16,769 bases of DNA, from NCBI GenBank assembly GCA_031360915.1, contig JANMCE010000404.1:1-16769 (forward strand), given 5' to 3'. The notes under the pieces are model-generated. The model was not told the origin of the DNA, ran no database searches, and worked only from the letters and a program-made list of their open reading frames with translations. A program made the position numbers and the translations under genes. The stretch comes from JANMCE01 sp031360915. Lineage in GTDB: Bacteria > Actinomycetota > Acidimicrobiia > Acidimicrobiales > Ilumatobacteraceae. This document shows positions 6,305 to 13,465 of this stretch, piece by piece; position 1 is the first letter of the stretch; every line of letters starts with the position of its first letter.

Positions 6305-6895
6305 CTAGCGAAGACGTGACAGATCGGTGGGTCGCAAGCAGAATACCTGGCTCGATTTCAGAACCCCACCGAAGACGGCCACACCGGCATCCCACTCGGG
6401 CCGATCGAGAACGTCCCCGACGCCCGTGAGGACGGCGACAACGACGTTTTCGCCTTCACGGATGACGAGGGCTGGGAAGTCGTTCACCGCGTGCAGCGAG
6501 GTGAGGAGCATGTGGAGTTGGGCGCCCGTCTGCTTGGTGAGTCGTTGCCCGAGTGCGGAGGCCTCGGTCGGGCTGGCAGGCCGAGCGACATTGCCATCGA
6601 ACCCACCACACACCGGAGGTTCGAGACGGCCGACGGTGCTATTCGCCCAGTAGATCGACCAGCGCGACTCGGCCAGGTCGAACAACCTGATGGTCATCCC
6701 CGAGAACCCGCGTTCGGGGCAGTCGATCTGTTCGACATTGCCGACACCACCAAGGCGCGGCTCGCAGGTCGAGAGCGCGTCGAACTCGTCCCAATCATTA
6801 CTACCCACCAATCGGTGTTTGAGGCGCCGATTGACGACGTGCCAAGAACCCGTGAGGAAATCGAAGTCGGTGACGAGACCGGTGGGGAGTGTCAT
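6305..6895 (-). CDS. Chimeric ORF: DUF1579-like N-terminal half joined to an unrecognised C-terminus
   Basis: A 196-residue ORF from ATG 6895. Residues 9-103 match the start of a DUF1579-like family (FDFLTGSWHVVNRRLKHRL, WDEF, GGVGNVEQI, IRLFDLAESRWSIYWA, LEPPVCGGFDG). Intact members continue with a beta-rich stretch ending in a W-ETNW-like motif, at about 150 residues. Here that stretch is absent, and after GNVARPASPTE the protein becomes an unrelated sequence of about 85 residues (QLHMLLTSLHAVNDFPALV, AVLTGVGDVLDRPEW, VFCLRPTDLSRLR) that I do not recognise. The two halves are in one frame, so the ORF looks like a deletion-born fusion of two genes. ATG 6895 has TACCGT seven bases upstream and no clear Shine-Dalgarno sequence. 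It is divergent from the WYL regulator and leads an operon with DUF4287. Confidence 0.6.
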   Translation of the reverse strand: MTLPTGLVTDFDFLTGSWHVVNRRLKHRLVGSNDWDEFDALSTCEPRLGGVGNVEQIDCPERGFSGMTIRLFDLAESRWSIYWANSTVGRLEPPVCGGFDGNVARPASPTEASALGQRLTKQTGAQLHMLLTSLHAVNDFPALVIREGENVVVAVLTGVGDVLDRPEWDAGVAVFGGVLKSSQVFCLRPTDLSRLR

Positions 6896-6902
6896 GCGCA
6901 GA

Positions 6903-6959
6903 ACGGTAAAGGTCTCTGCGGACAGTTTCGGTCCACAGACTCTGGCACGATTTATAGGA
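6903..6959. promoter_or_regulatory. Divergent promoter spacer between DUF1579-like ORF and WYL regulator
   Basis: The 64-bp gap contains TACCGT (6903-6908, read as TACCGT on the minus strand) seven bases before ATG 6895, and an AT-rich TTTATA (6951-6956) next to ATG 6960. Both starts lack a properly spaced Shine-Dalgarno sequence, which fits leaderless transcription. No clear -35 element or operator is seen. Confidence 0.3.
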
Positions 6960-7994
6960 ATGGATACCGCCGAGCGTTTGCTCCGTCTACTCGGGCTGCT
7001 GCAGCGGCGGCTCGACTGGTCAGCCGACGAGCTGGCTGAACGACTCGGCGTGACCACACGAACGGTACGGCGAGACGTGACCCGTCTCCGCTCCTACGGC
7101 TACCCGATCGAGGCGTTCGCCGGTCATGGTGGCGGCTACCAACTCGGACCCGGCGCAACACTACCGCCACTCGTGCTCGATCCCGACGAAGCAGTGGCAG
7201 TCGCGCTCGGTCTGCGCCTCACCGCCTACGCCGGTGTTGACGGTATCGATGACGCCGCCCAGTCGGCGCTCGCCAAGATCGAGAAACTCCTCCCTTTGGG
7301 ATCACGCGAACGGCTCGAAGATTTCGGATCGGTGGTCTTCGCCGACCCCGCCACCGACACCAGCACCGATCGCCACAACTTCACGCTGATCACCCGGGCT
7401 GCCGCCACGCAACAGATTGTGGAATGCGACTATGTGGACCAACACGGTGCGGCAACGGTTCGGCGGCTCGAACCGTTGCAGCTCGTGTTTGCGAACCGGC
7501 GATGGTACCTCGCAGCGTTCGACCTCGATCGCGATGACTGGCGCACGTTCCGACTCGACCGAGTCAGCCAACCCCGATTGACGAGTCAACGGTTTCGCCA
7601 ACGACCGGGACCAGACCCCGCCGAACTCGTACAACGGTCCGCACCCCCCGAAGCGTTCGCCTACCAGGCCACCATTCGCGCCGAATGCGATGCAGAAACG
7701 GCCCGTGACCGGATCCCCGCCTCAATTGCAAAGATCGATCCCGAAAGCGACCGCTGCACACTCGTCATCGGCACCAACGACCTCAAACTGGCTCACTCAC
7801 TACCTCCTCACACTCCCCTTTGCCTTCGAGGTCGTCGCACCCCGAGAGCTCCGCACAAGCGTTCGGTGCCTCGCCCGCACAATCGCGTCACGGCACGCCT
7901 CCCAATCCCGGCGTCAGCCGGCGACTGGCTCACGAGCCCCGATACCACGAGGGCGGCTCGACTTCGGGTCAGCGGGAGTTGTTCTGGTGGCTGA
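6960..7994 (+). pseudogene. WYL-domain transcriptional regulator (DeoR-like HTH), frameshifted C-terminus
   Basis: ATG 6960 begins a typical helix-turn-helix (MDTAERLLRLLGLLQ, LAERLGVTTRTVRRDVTRLR, residues 1-50) followed by a WYL ligand-sensing domain with the namesake motif at RRWYLAAFD (WYL at 182-184) and RTFRLDRV. At codon 276 (AAA, 7785-7787) the frame is lost. The conserved continuation WLTHYLLTLPFAFEVVAPREL is in the +1 frame, and removing one A gives GTNDLNWLTHYLL. In the original frame translation ends at 7994 with unrelated residues. The shifted frame is conserved to about 7915 but stays open to 8109, overlapping the convergent hydrolase gene, so the native stop may also be lost. 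An assembly error is as likely as genuine decay. It is divergent from the DUF1579-like operon. Confidence 0.7.
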
Positions 7995-8850
7995 TCATCG
8001 CGTCAATCAAGACCGGCCACAGCGGGATCGGCAGATCGTGACCCATGTCGTTCAGCACGAACAGGTTGGCGCCGGGCACCAGTGCAGCGGTGCGCTCGCC
8101 GCCAGATAGCGAGATGAGCGTGTCGGCCCGACCGTGAATGACGAGGGTCGGCGTGGTCAGCTGGGCCAGACCTTCGGCGCGGGACGGCGAACCGAGGATG
8201 GCGAGGTACTGGCGGACTGCTCCGTCGGGAAAGAACATGCGGTCGAAATCGCGGGCGATGCGAGCTCGCTCGAGCTGCTCATCGAAGTAGCGAGGGCTGG
8301 ACCAGACACGACGGCCCTGCACCGTCTGCTCGATGTATTCGCAGCGCACATCGATCGGCGGTGCCGTCAAGGCAACTCTCGCCTCAGGCGTGGCCCGACC
8401 GAACTCCTGCTCCCCTGTGGTGGACATGACCGATGTGAGCGACAACACCCGGTGAGGATGCTCGATGGCCATGGTCTGCACGATCATGCCGCCCATCGAG
8501 GCCCCTGCGATGTGAGCGCGCTCGATGCCGAGCGCCGTCAGCAGAGCCATGCCATCGGCCGCCATGTCAACGAGCAGGTACGGCAGATCTGGCATATCAC
8601 CCTCGCCGTCGCGAGCGGCCATTACCTTCGACAACAGGCCGCTGCCGCCCGCGAGGTGGGTTGACAATCCGACATCGCGATTGTCGTAACGGATGACGAA
8701 GCGACCTCGGGCCGCGAAGCGCTCGCACATGCCGGTCTCCCAGGCTGTGAGCTGCGAGGTGAAGCCGTTCACCAGAAGCAACGCCGGGTCGCTCGGGTTC
8801 CCGAACGTCTCGTAACAAAGCTCAATCCCGTTCGCACCAATTATCGCCAT
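7969..8850 (-). CDS. Alpha/beta hydrolase (RdmC/aclacinomycin methylesterase-like)
   Basis: A 293-residue alpha/beta-hydrolase-fold enzyme. The nucleophile elbow is GASMGG (Ser118), the acid is likely Asp243 in HGRADTLI, and the base His271 lies in MGHDLP, the motif of RdmC/esterase-like members. The oxyanion-hole region is VNGFTSQLTAW (28-38), and RYDNRDVGLS (54-63) is the conserved strand 4-loop motif. It probably hydrolyses a small ester or lactone in the cytoplasm; the substrate is unknown. The 3' end overlaps the broken WYL gene on the other strand. ATG 8850 has GATACT six bases upstream and TTGACC seventeen bases further, so the mRNA is probably leaderless. The TetR gene lies 45 bp upstream in the same direction. 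Confidence 0.85.
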   Translation of the reverse strand: MAIIGANGIELCYETFGNPSDPALLLVNGFTSQLTAWETGMCERFAARGRFVIRYDNRDVGLSTHLAGGSGLLSKVMAARDGEGDMPDLPYLLVDMAADGMALLTALGIERAHIAGASMGGMIVQTMAIEHPHRVLSLTSVMSTTGEQEFGRATPEARVALTAPPIDVRCEYIEQTVQGRRVWSSPRYFDEQLERARIARDFDRMFFPDGAVRQYLAILGSPSRAEGLAQLTTPTLVIHGRADTLISLSGGERTAALVPGANLFVLNDMGHDLPIPLWPVLIDAMISHQNNSR

Positions 8851-8856
8851 GTTCGC

Positions 8857-8900
8857 AGTATCGCCATTGGCTAACGGCCGGTCAAACCTTCACCGTTAGC
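8857..8900 (-). promoter_or_regulatory. Promoter and flanking inverted repeat of the hydrolase gene
   Basis: On the minus strand, -35 TTGACC (8885-8880), a 17-base spacer, -10 GATACT (8862-8857) and six bases lead straight to ATG 8850. A perfect 8-bp inverted repeat, GCTAACGG (8870-8877) and CCGTTAGC (8893-8900), brackets the -35 element, with one arm in the spacer and one just upstream. The far arm contains the TetR gene stop codon. Placement favours an operator over a terminator; the cognate regulator is unknown. Confidence 0.5.
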
Positions 8901-9594
8901 GGAGGATGAGCGCGGCGAGTTGGCGCATTTCATAGTCGAAGAAGACGTCATTGTTGTCGACGACGTTGTGACGGTGGCCGAACAGCTCCGAGCTGATCGC
9001 GCCGAACAGATGTGTCCAACCAATCACACCGTTGAGCACCGCCACATCAGGGACTTCGGCCGGTACCTGCGCGCGCAACGGTCCGATGGATCGCACGACG
9101 CTCTTCGAGACCGGTGTGGCTGATTCGGCCAGCCGACCAACGGCGTGGGCCTCGGCCAGAATGCCCAGAAGAACCGTGGAGAATCGCACTACTGGCTCGA
9201 TGGTCACCTCGGGTGCCACGTAACCGGGTACCGGCGTGCCGTAGATCAGTGCGTACTCGTGCGGATTCGCCAACGCCCAGGTCCGCACGGCCTTGCAGAC
9301 GGCGAGCCACCGTCCGAGCAAGTCTGTCCGTTTGCAGGCACGATCGGCTGCCTCACCGACATCGGCAACGGCCCCGTAGGCATCAACAATGAGCGCAGTG
9401 AGCAGGTCGTCTCGGCTCGGGAAGTATCGGTAGAGAGCGGATGACACCATGCCGAGATCGCGAGCAACGGCCCGCAGCGACAGGTTCACCGCGCCACCCT
9501 CGGCGAGATGTCGACGAGCCACCGCAAGAATCTCGCTTGTGAGCTCAGCCCGCACACGCGCACGAGCGTTTCGGGGGGCGGAGGCATCAGTCAT
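8896..9594 (-). CDS. TetR/AcrR family transcriptional regulator (WHG-type C-terminus)
   Basis: A 232-residue repressor from ATG 9594. The N-terminal HTH spans about 15-62 (ELTSEILAVARRHLAEGGAVNLSLRAVARDLGMVSSALYRYFPSRDDLL, quoted here only as its end motifs ALYRYFPSRDDL). The remainder matches the WHG-type TetR C-terminal domain (YALIYGTPVPGY, WTHLFGAISSELFGH). An in-frame extension to 9654 is rejected because it would cover the promoter. TTGTCA-N17-CATTCT lies six bases before ATG 9594, so the message is probably leaderless. It is divergent from the epimerase gene, and the shared spacer carries matching palindromes; autorepression and repression of the epimerase are inferred. Confidence 0.85.
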   Translation of the reverse strand: MTDASAPRNARARVRAELTSEILAVARRHLAEGGAVNLSLRAVARDLGMVSSALYRYFPSRDDLLTALIVDAYGAVADVGEAADRACKRTDLLGRWLAVCKAVRTWALANPHEYALIYGTPVPGYVAPEVTIEPVVRFSTVLLGILAEAHAVGRLAESATPVSKSVVRSIGPLRAQVPAEVPDVAVLNGVIGWTHLFGAISSELFGHRHNVVDNNDVFFDYEMRQLAALILR

Positions 9595-9600
9595 GAACAC

Positions 9601-9629
9601 AGAATGCCCCATTTCGAGAGCAGTGACAA
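9601..9629 (-). promoter_or_regulatory. tetR promoter with degenerate operator
   Basis: Reading the minus strand, -35 TTGTCA (9629-9624), 17 bases, -10 CATTCT (9606-9601) and six bases precede ATG 9594. The spacer contains AGAGCAGTG, a half-match to the two full palindromes downstream, centred near 9623. Binding there would occlude the promoter. Confidence 0.5.
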
Positions 9630-9635
9630 GTATCG

Positions 9636-9699
9636 AGAGCGGCGCTCTTGACATTGCACCCGACCTAGGTCGAGACTGAACTACCGAGAGCAGTGCTCT
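9636..9699 (+). promoter_or_regulatory. Epimerase promoter with paired TetR-type operators
   Basis: Two 13-bp perfect palindromes share one consensus: AGAGCGGCGCTCT at 9636-9648 and AGAGCAGTGCTCT at 9687-9699, with identical flanks (G before, T after), centres 51 bp apart. The predicted promoter TTGACA (9648-9653)-N18-GAGACT (9672-9677) lies between them: the first operator touches the -35 and the second falls at the expected transcript start. In the -35/-10 spacer is another perfect 12-bp palindrome, CGACCTAGGTCG (9661-9672), of unrelated sequence. The divergent TetR regulator is the obvious candidate ligand for the paired sites. Confidence 0.65.
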
Positions 9700-9722
9700 T
9701 TCAACGAATCAGGAGTCACGAA

Positions 9723-10664
9723 ATGACCACATCATCCACTCACATCATCGTCGGATCGGGCCCGGTCGGCACGACCACCGCCTTGCTCTTGGCCGACCTT
9801 GGTCACCAAGTCAGAGTGATCACTCGCTCGGGCAGCGGGCCGACCCACCGCAACATCGAGCGGGTAGCGCTCGATGCCACCAACGCTGCAGCCCTCACCA
9901 CGGCGACTGCGGGAGCTGCTGCGATCTACAACTGCGTGAACCCGCCGTATCACCGTTGGCCTACTGATTGGCCGCCGATTGCCAACGCGATGCTTGCCGC
10001 GGCCGAGTCATCCGGCGCGGTGCTCGTCATCATGGGGAACCTCTACGGCTACGGTCCGATGACGAGGCCCATGAAGGAGAGCGACCCACTCGCTTCAACC
10101 GGCGTGAAAGGTGGCGTGCGCATCAAGATGTGGCGCGATGCACTTGCCGCGCACGAGTCCGGGCGCATCCGTGCCACCGAGGTCAGGGCCAGTGATTTCA
10201 TCGGCCCCGAGGTGCTCAACAGCCACCTTGGCGAGCGGGTCATCCCAAAGCTCTTAAAGGGCAAGGGCGTGCAGGTTGTGGGCAACCCCGACATGGTGCA
10301 CAGCTTCACGTTCATGCCAGACGTCGCCCGAGCGCTGGTGACCGCGGCCACCGACGAACGGGCCTGGGGCAAGGCCTGGCACGTACCCACCAACCCGGCC
10401 ACCACCCCGCGCGAAATGATCACGATGATGAGCAAGATTGCAGGTGTCGCTCCCGTCAAGGTCAGCGGCATACCGAACGCCCTGCTGAAAGTCGGTGGTT
10501 TGTTCTTGCCTATGCTTCGCGAGTTGCCCGAAATGCTCTACCAGTTCGACCGTCCCTTCGTCGTCGACTCATCGCTCTTCACCGCCACGTTCGGCCAGAG
10601 CGCTACTCCTCTGCAAGAAGCACTGACCTCGACCGTCGACTGGTACCGCAATCGCGCGTCTTGA
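9723..10664 (+). CDS. NAD-dependent epimerase/dehydratase family protein (atypical SDR)
   Basis: A 313-residue extended/atypical SDR. The N-terminal nucleotide-binding motif GSGPVG (11-16) follows the first beta strand, and ALDAT (49-53) is the second acidic region. NLYGYGP (106-112) occupies the position of the active-site tyrosine strand, and the C-terminal half carries substrate-binding elements (SFTFMPDVARAL, WHVPTN). It resembles NAD(P)-dependent sugar-epimerase-like or reductase-like proteins, but the substrate is not predictable. ATG 9723 has AGGAG seven bases upstream (9711-9715), so the in-frame GTG at 9693, which lies inside an operator, is rejected. It is probably repressed by the divergent TetR protein. 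galK follows after 33 bp but appears to have its own promoter. Confidence 0.8.
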   Translation: MTTSSTHIIVGSGPVGTTTALLLADLGHQVRVITRSGSGPTHRNIERVALDATNAAALTTATAGAAAIYNCVNPPYHRWPTDWPPIANAMLAAAESSGAVLVIMGNLYGYGPMTRPMKESDPLASTGVKGGVRIKMWRDALAAHESGRIRATEVRASDFIGPEVLNSHLGERVIPKLLKGKGVQVVGNPDMVHSFTFMPDVARALVTAATDERAWGKAWHVPTNPATTPREMITMMSKIAGVAPVKVSGIPNALLKVGGLFLPMLRELPEMLYQFDRPFVVDSSLFTATFGQSATPLQEALTSTVDWYRNRAS

Positions 10665-10697
10665 ACCGTGGCGGAGGTGATCCTCTAGATTCATCAT
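10661..10697 (+). promoter_or_regulatory. Leaderless galK promoter
   Basis: TTGAAC (10661-10666, overlapping the epimerase stop codon), a 19-base spacer, then TAGATT (10686-10691) and six bases to GTG 10698. GGAGGTGATC at 10673-10682 resembles a perfect anti-16S sequence, but its Shine-Dalgarno core ends about 18 bases before the GTG, too far for that start. Confidence 0.5.
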
Positions 10698-11717
10698 GTG
10701 ACCAGCGGAGTGATTCGGGCCATTGCGCCGGGGCGAGTGAACATTATTGGCGACCACACCGATTACACCGGTGGGCTTGTCTTGCCGATGACCATCGACC
10801 GGGCAACCGTCATTGAGGGACGCCGCCAGGATGGGCCGGTGGAACTCACATCGTCCGACGACCCAACTCCCGCCGTGGTGGCTCTCGACGAGGACGATCC
10901 GTTCCATGTCACACCTCAGTGGGCTCGCTACGTAGCGGGCATGGTCTACGAGATGAAGCCGGCCCGCGGATTCAAAGGCACGGTTACCACGACGATTCCG
11001 AGCGGCGCCGGGCTGTCGTCAAGCGCGGCGCTTGAAGTAGCCGTAGGCCTGGCGCTTGGCTTTGGCGGCACGGCAACCGAGCTCGCACTGCTTGCGCAAC
11101 GGGCCGAGCAAAACGCCAGCGGCGTGCCCTGCGGGATCATGGATCAACTCAGCATCGCGGCTGGCAACAGGCTTGGCCCCACACTCATCGACTGCCACGA
11201 ACTGACGGTGACGTACGTACCGTTCCCCGAAGATCTCGACATCGTGGTTGCCTACGGCCATCACCGCACCTTGCTCGGCAGTGAGTACGCCACGCGCGTC
11301 AAAGAGTGTGCTGAGGCCGAAGCCATCATTGGTCCGCTGCGGTTGGCGGTCCTGGCCGACACGGCCCAGATTGCCGATGCTGTGGTGCGCTCCCGCGCCC
11401 GCCATGTGATCAGTGAGAACCAGCGGGTGCGTGACTTCGTTGTGGCCATTCAGGCCGACGCTCCGGCTGCCGCTGGCCGCTTGATGGTCGAAAGCCACAA
11501 CAGCCTGCGGGACGATTACAACACATCCACCGCACCTATGGACGCGCTGGTGAAAGACCTTTCGTCTCGCAAGGGCGTATGGGGCGCCCGCATGACCGGT
11601 GGCGGATTCGGCGGGTGTGTTGTGGCCCTCACCGAGCCGGGCGTGTTGCGGACCGACGAAGCCAAGCGAGTGTGGGTCGTGCATCCGGCACCAGGAGCAC
11701 ACCTCGAACACGTCTGA
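10698..11717 (+). CDS. galK: Galactokinase
   Basis: A 339-residue GHMP kinase that phosphorylates galactose at C1 with ATP, the first committed step of the Leloir pathway. Signatures in order: PGRVNIIGDHTDYTGG (11-26), the galactokinase sugar-binding signature with Asp in place of the commoner Glu at residue 19; PSGAGLSSSAALEVAV (101-116), the GHMP ATP-binding loop; CGIMDQ (145-150), with Asp149 the likely catalytic base; and TGGGFGGCVVAL (300-311), the third GHMP motif. At 339 residues it is somewhat shorter than the usual 380-390. The start is GTG 10698; an overlapping ATG at 10696 reads into an immediate stop. No galT or galE is next to it. The LLM oxidoreductase follows 23 bp downstream. 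Confidence 0.92.
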   Translation: MTSGVIRAIAPGRVNIIGDHTDYTGGLVLPMTIDRATVIEGRRQDGPVELTSSDDPTPAVVALDEDDPFHVTPQWARYVAGMVYEMKPARGFKGTVTTTIPSGAGLSSSAALEVAVGLALGFGGTATELALLAQRAEQNASGVPCGIMDQLSIAAGNRLGPTLIDCHELTVTYVPFPEDLDIVVAYGHHRTLLGSEYATRVKECAEAEAIIGPLRLAVLADTAQIADAVVRSRARHVISENQRVRDFVVAIQADAPAAAGRLMVESHNSLRDDYNTSTAPMDALVKDLSSRKGVWGARMTGGGFGGCVVALTEPGVLRTDEAKRVWVVHPAPGAHLEHV

Positions 11718-11728
11718 GCGGGGCATGT

Positions 11729-11740
11729 CAGACTGAGCCC
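11729..11740 (+). promoter_or_regulatory. Putative -10 element of the LLM oxidoreductase gene
   Basis: CAGACT (11729-11734) lies exactly six bases before ATG 11741 and no Shine-Dalgarno sequence is present. This matches the arrangement seen for galK and the helicase gene and suggests a leaderless mRNA. The -35 is weak (TCGAAC at 11704-11709, inside the end of galK). Confidence 0.35.
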
Positions 11741-12790
11741 ATGAAGCTCTCGATGATGCTCAACTATTCGGGCGATTCCAAGGCAGCAGCCGACGAGGTC
11801 GTGGCGTTGGAGAAGGCCGGTGTCGAGGCCGTGTGGGTGCCCGAGGCCTACAGCTTCGACGCCATCTCGATGATGGGTTACCTGGCCGCCAAGACCACCT
11901 CGATGGAGATCGGCTCAGCCATCGTCAACGTGTTCAGCCGTACCCCAACGCTGCTCGCCATGTCGGCCGCTGGCCTCGACTACGTGTCGGGCGGGCGCAT
12001 CAACTTCGGTCTTGGCGCGTCGGGTCCGCAGGTGATCGAGGGCTTCCACGGCGTGCCCTACGAGGCGCCGATGACGAAGATCAAAGAGACCATCGAGGTG
12101 TGCCGCCAGGTATGGCGGCGCGAGGTCATCAACTATCAGGGCAAAACCATCCACATTCCCTTACCCGAGGGCCAGGGCACCGGGTTGGCCAAGCCGCTCA
12201 AACTCATTAACCATCCGGTGCGTGACAACATCCCGCTCTACTGGGCGTCGCTCAAAGGCAAGAGCGTCGAAGCCACCGCAGAGGTGGCCGACGGCTGGAT
12301 CCCCATCTTCTACATTCCCGAATTGGCTGATCGGGTGTGGGGCGACGCCATCTCGCTTGGCACGAAGAAGCGTGACGCATCGCTCGGCAAACTCGACATC
12401 CTGGCGGGTGGCGCGGTGGCTATCGGCGACGACCTACCAATCGACACGTTGCTCGATATGGGTCGCAAGCAGACGGCTCTCTACGTCGGCGGGATGGGGG
12501 CAAGGGGCAAGAACTTCTACAACGACATTCTGAGCGCATACGGCTGGGAGGCCGAGGCCAAGATGGTGCAGGATCTGTACCTCGACGGCAAAAAGACTGA
12601 AGCCGAAGCAGCTTTGCCCGCCGAGTATCTGCGCTTGGGTTCACTCATCGGGCCGGAGGGTTACGTTCGCGACCGGCTGGCCGCCTACGTGGAGGCCGGC
12701 GTCACCTACTTCCAGGCCGGGTTGTTCGGCACGCTGGAGCAGAAGCTCGCCACCGTCGAGCAACTCCGCAAAATTCTCGACGATCTCTAG
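11741..12790 (+). CDS. LLM class (F420-dependent) flavin/deazaflavin oxidoreductase
   Basis: A 349-residue TIM-barrel protein of the luciferase-like monooxygenase superfamily. Typical elements are MKLSMMLNYSGD (1-12), EKAGVEAVWVPEAYSFDAIS (24-43), the conserved GSAIVNVFSRTPTLLAMSAAGLDYVSGGR region (58-86, given by its end motifs SAIVNVFSRTP and LDYVSGGR), and LGLGASGPQVIEGFHG-like cofactor-site residues (FGLGASGPQVIEG, 89-101). This subgroup in Actinobacteria uses coenzyme F420, which is known of the family and not shown here; the substrate is unknown. ATG 11741 starts the family-typical N-terminus. The longer frame from 11579 overlaps galK and is rejected. Its TAG stop directly abuts the stop of the convergent PH/SHOCT gene. 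Confidence 0.85.
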   Translation: MKLSMMLNYSGDSKAAADEVVALEKAGVEAVWVPEAYSFDAISMMGYLAAKTTSMEIGSAIVNVFSRTPTLLAMSAAGLDYVSGGRINFGLGASGPQVIEGFHGVPYEAPMTKIKETIEVCRQVWRREVINYQGKTIHIPLPEGQGTGLAKPLKLINHPVRDNIPLYWASLKGKSVEATAEVADGWIPIFYIPELADRVWGDAISLGTKKRDASLGKLDILAGGAVAIGDDLPIDTLLDMGRKQTALYVGGMGARGKNFYNDILSAYGWEAEAKMVQDLYLDGKKTEAEAALPAEYLRLGSLIGPEGYVRDRLAAYVEAGVTYFQAGLFGTLEQKLATVEQLRKILDDL

Positions 12791-13402
12791 TCAGCCCCCG
12801 AGCAGGCGGGCCTTCTGCGCCGCGAATTCTTCGGCCGTGAGCGTGCCGCGCTGCATCATGGCCTCCAGCTTTTCGAGCTGGCTGGCGACATCGGCACCAG
12901 CGTTTTGGCCGACGTGAGCGCGCATGGTGCGTGTGCTTTCGGCGAGGATGAGCTTCTGCACCGACTGCGGTTTTCGGATATCGGTGAAGGTCTGCTGTCC
13001 GTCCTCTCCACCTGACTCAATGAGGAGGTTGCCGGCTCCGAGTAGTCGCTCCCCCACCGACTGGGCAAAGTTGACGTTCATCACTCGGTCGATGGGAATC
13101 TCCACCCCCGCCTTGGCGAAGACGCCGTGGCGATGAAGAATGCGGTGCGATGTCACGACGAAATTGGTGGTGACCCACTTCATGTAGCGCACGATTGTCC
13201 AGAGGATGCCGGCCACGATCACGACCAGCGCCACCCAGCCAAGCCCCGTCTTCACGTTGCCGGTCTTGAGCCGTAGCGAGATGATTCCCAGCACGATCCC
13301 GAGTAAAAGTACGAGAATCGACTCGGAAAAGAAGACCCAGTGAGGATGAATGTCGAGCGCGACGTCTTCGTCGGCCAGGAGCAATTTGCGGGGAAACGGC
13401 AT
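12791..13402 (-). CDS. PH (bPH2/DUF304) membrane protein with C-terminal SHOCT domain
   Basis: A 203-residue protein with two predicted transmembrane helices (about 22-43 and 53-75). These are followed by a bacterial PH-like domain (about 78-153: TTNFVVTSHRILHRHGVFAK, IPIDRVMNVNFAQSVGERLLGAG, TFTDIRKP) and a C-terminal SHOCT short domain (about 174-203: LEKLEAMMQRGTLTAEEF, QKARLLGG). Such proteins sit in the cytoplasmic membrane; their role is unknown. ATG 13402 is the family-like start (MPFPRKLLLADEDVALDIHPHW); the frame extension to 13516 runs through the helicase promoter and N-terminus and is rejected. TACGCT seven bases upstream suggests leaderless expression. Convergent with the LLM gene, with no base between the stop codons. 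Confidence 0.85.
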   Translation of the reverse strand: MPFPRKLLLADEDVALDIHPHWVFFSESILVLLLGIVLGIISLRLKTGNVKTGLGWVALVVIVAGILWTIVRYMKWVTTNFVVTSHRILHRHGVFAKAGVEIPIDRVMNVNFAQSVGERLLGAGNLLIESGGEDGQQTFTDIRKPQSVQKLILAESTRTMRAHVGQNAGADVASQLEKLEAMMQRGTLTAEEFAAQKARLLGG

Positions 13403-13409
13403 AGCCCGC

Positions 13410-13459
13410 AGCGTACCGGCCAACGGGCCCCCAAGTTGACCTCTCGCGTCTCGTAGGGT
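13410..13459. promoter_or_regulatory. Divergent -10 elements for the PH/SHOCT and helicase genes
   Basis: In the 63-bp gap, TACGCT (minus strand, 13415-13410) lies seven bases before ATG 13402, and TAGGGT (13454-13459) lies six bases before GTG 13466. Neither start has a Shine-Dalgarno sequence. TTGACC occurs at 13436-13441 but is only 12 bases from TAGGGT, too close to be a standard -35. Confidence 0.35.
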
Positions 13460-13465
13460 TTCGGC

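Noticed and set aside
6491..7039. 182-residue plus-strand ORF opposite the DUF1579-like gene
   Set aside because: A shadow frame: the minus strand carries the conserved motifs here, and the plus-strand ORF runs into the WYL regulator start.
8134..8664. 176-residue plus-strand ORF opposite the alpha/beta hydrolase
   Set aside because: The hydrolase has complete catalytic motifs on the minus strand; the opposite frame has none.
9595..9654. 20-residue N-terminal extension of the TetR regulator
   Set aside because: It would be encoded by the promoter and operator region, and ATG 9594 gives the normal TetR N-terminus.
11019..11726. 235-residue minus-strand ORF opposite galK
   Set aside because: GalK signatures are complete on the plus strand; the minus ORF is a high-GC shadow.
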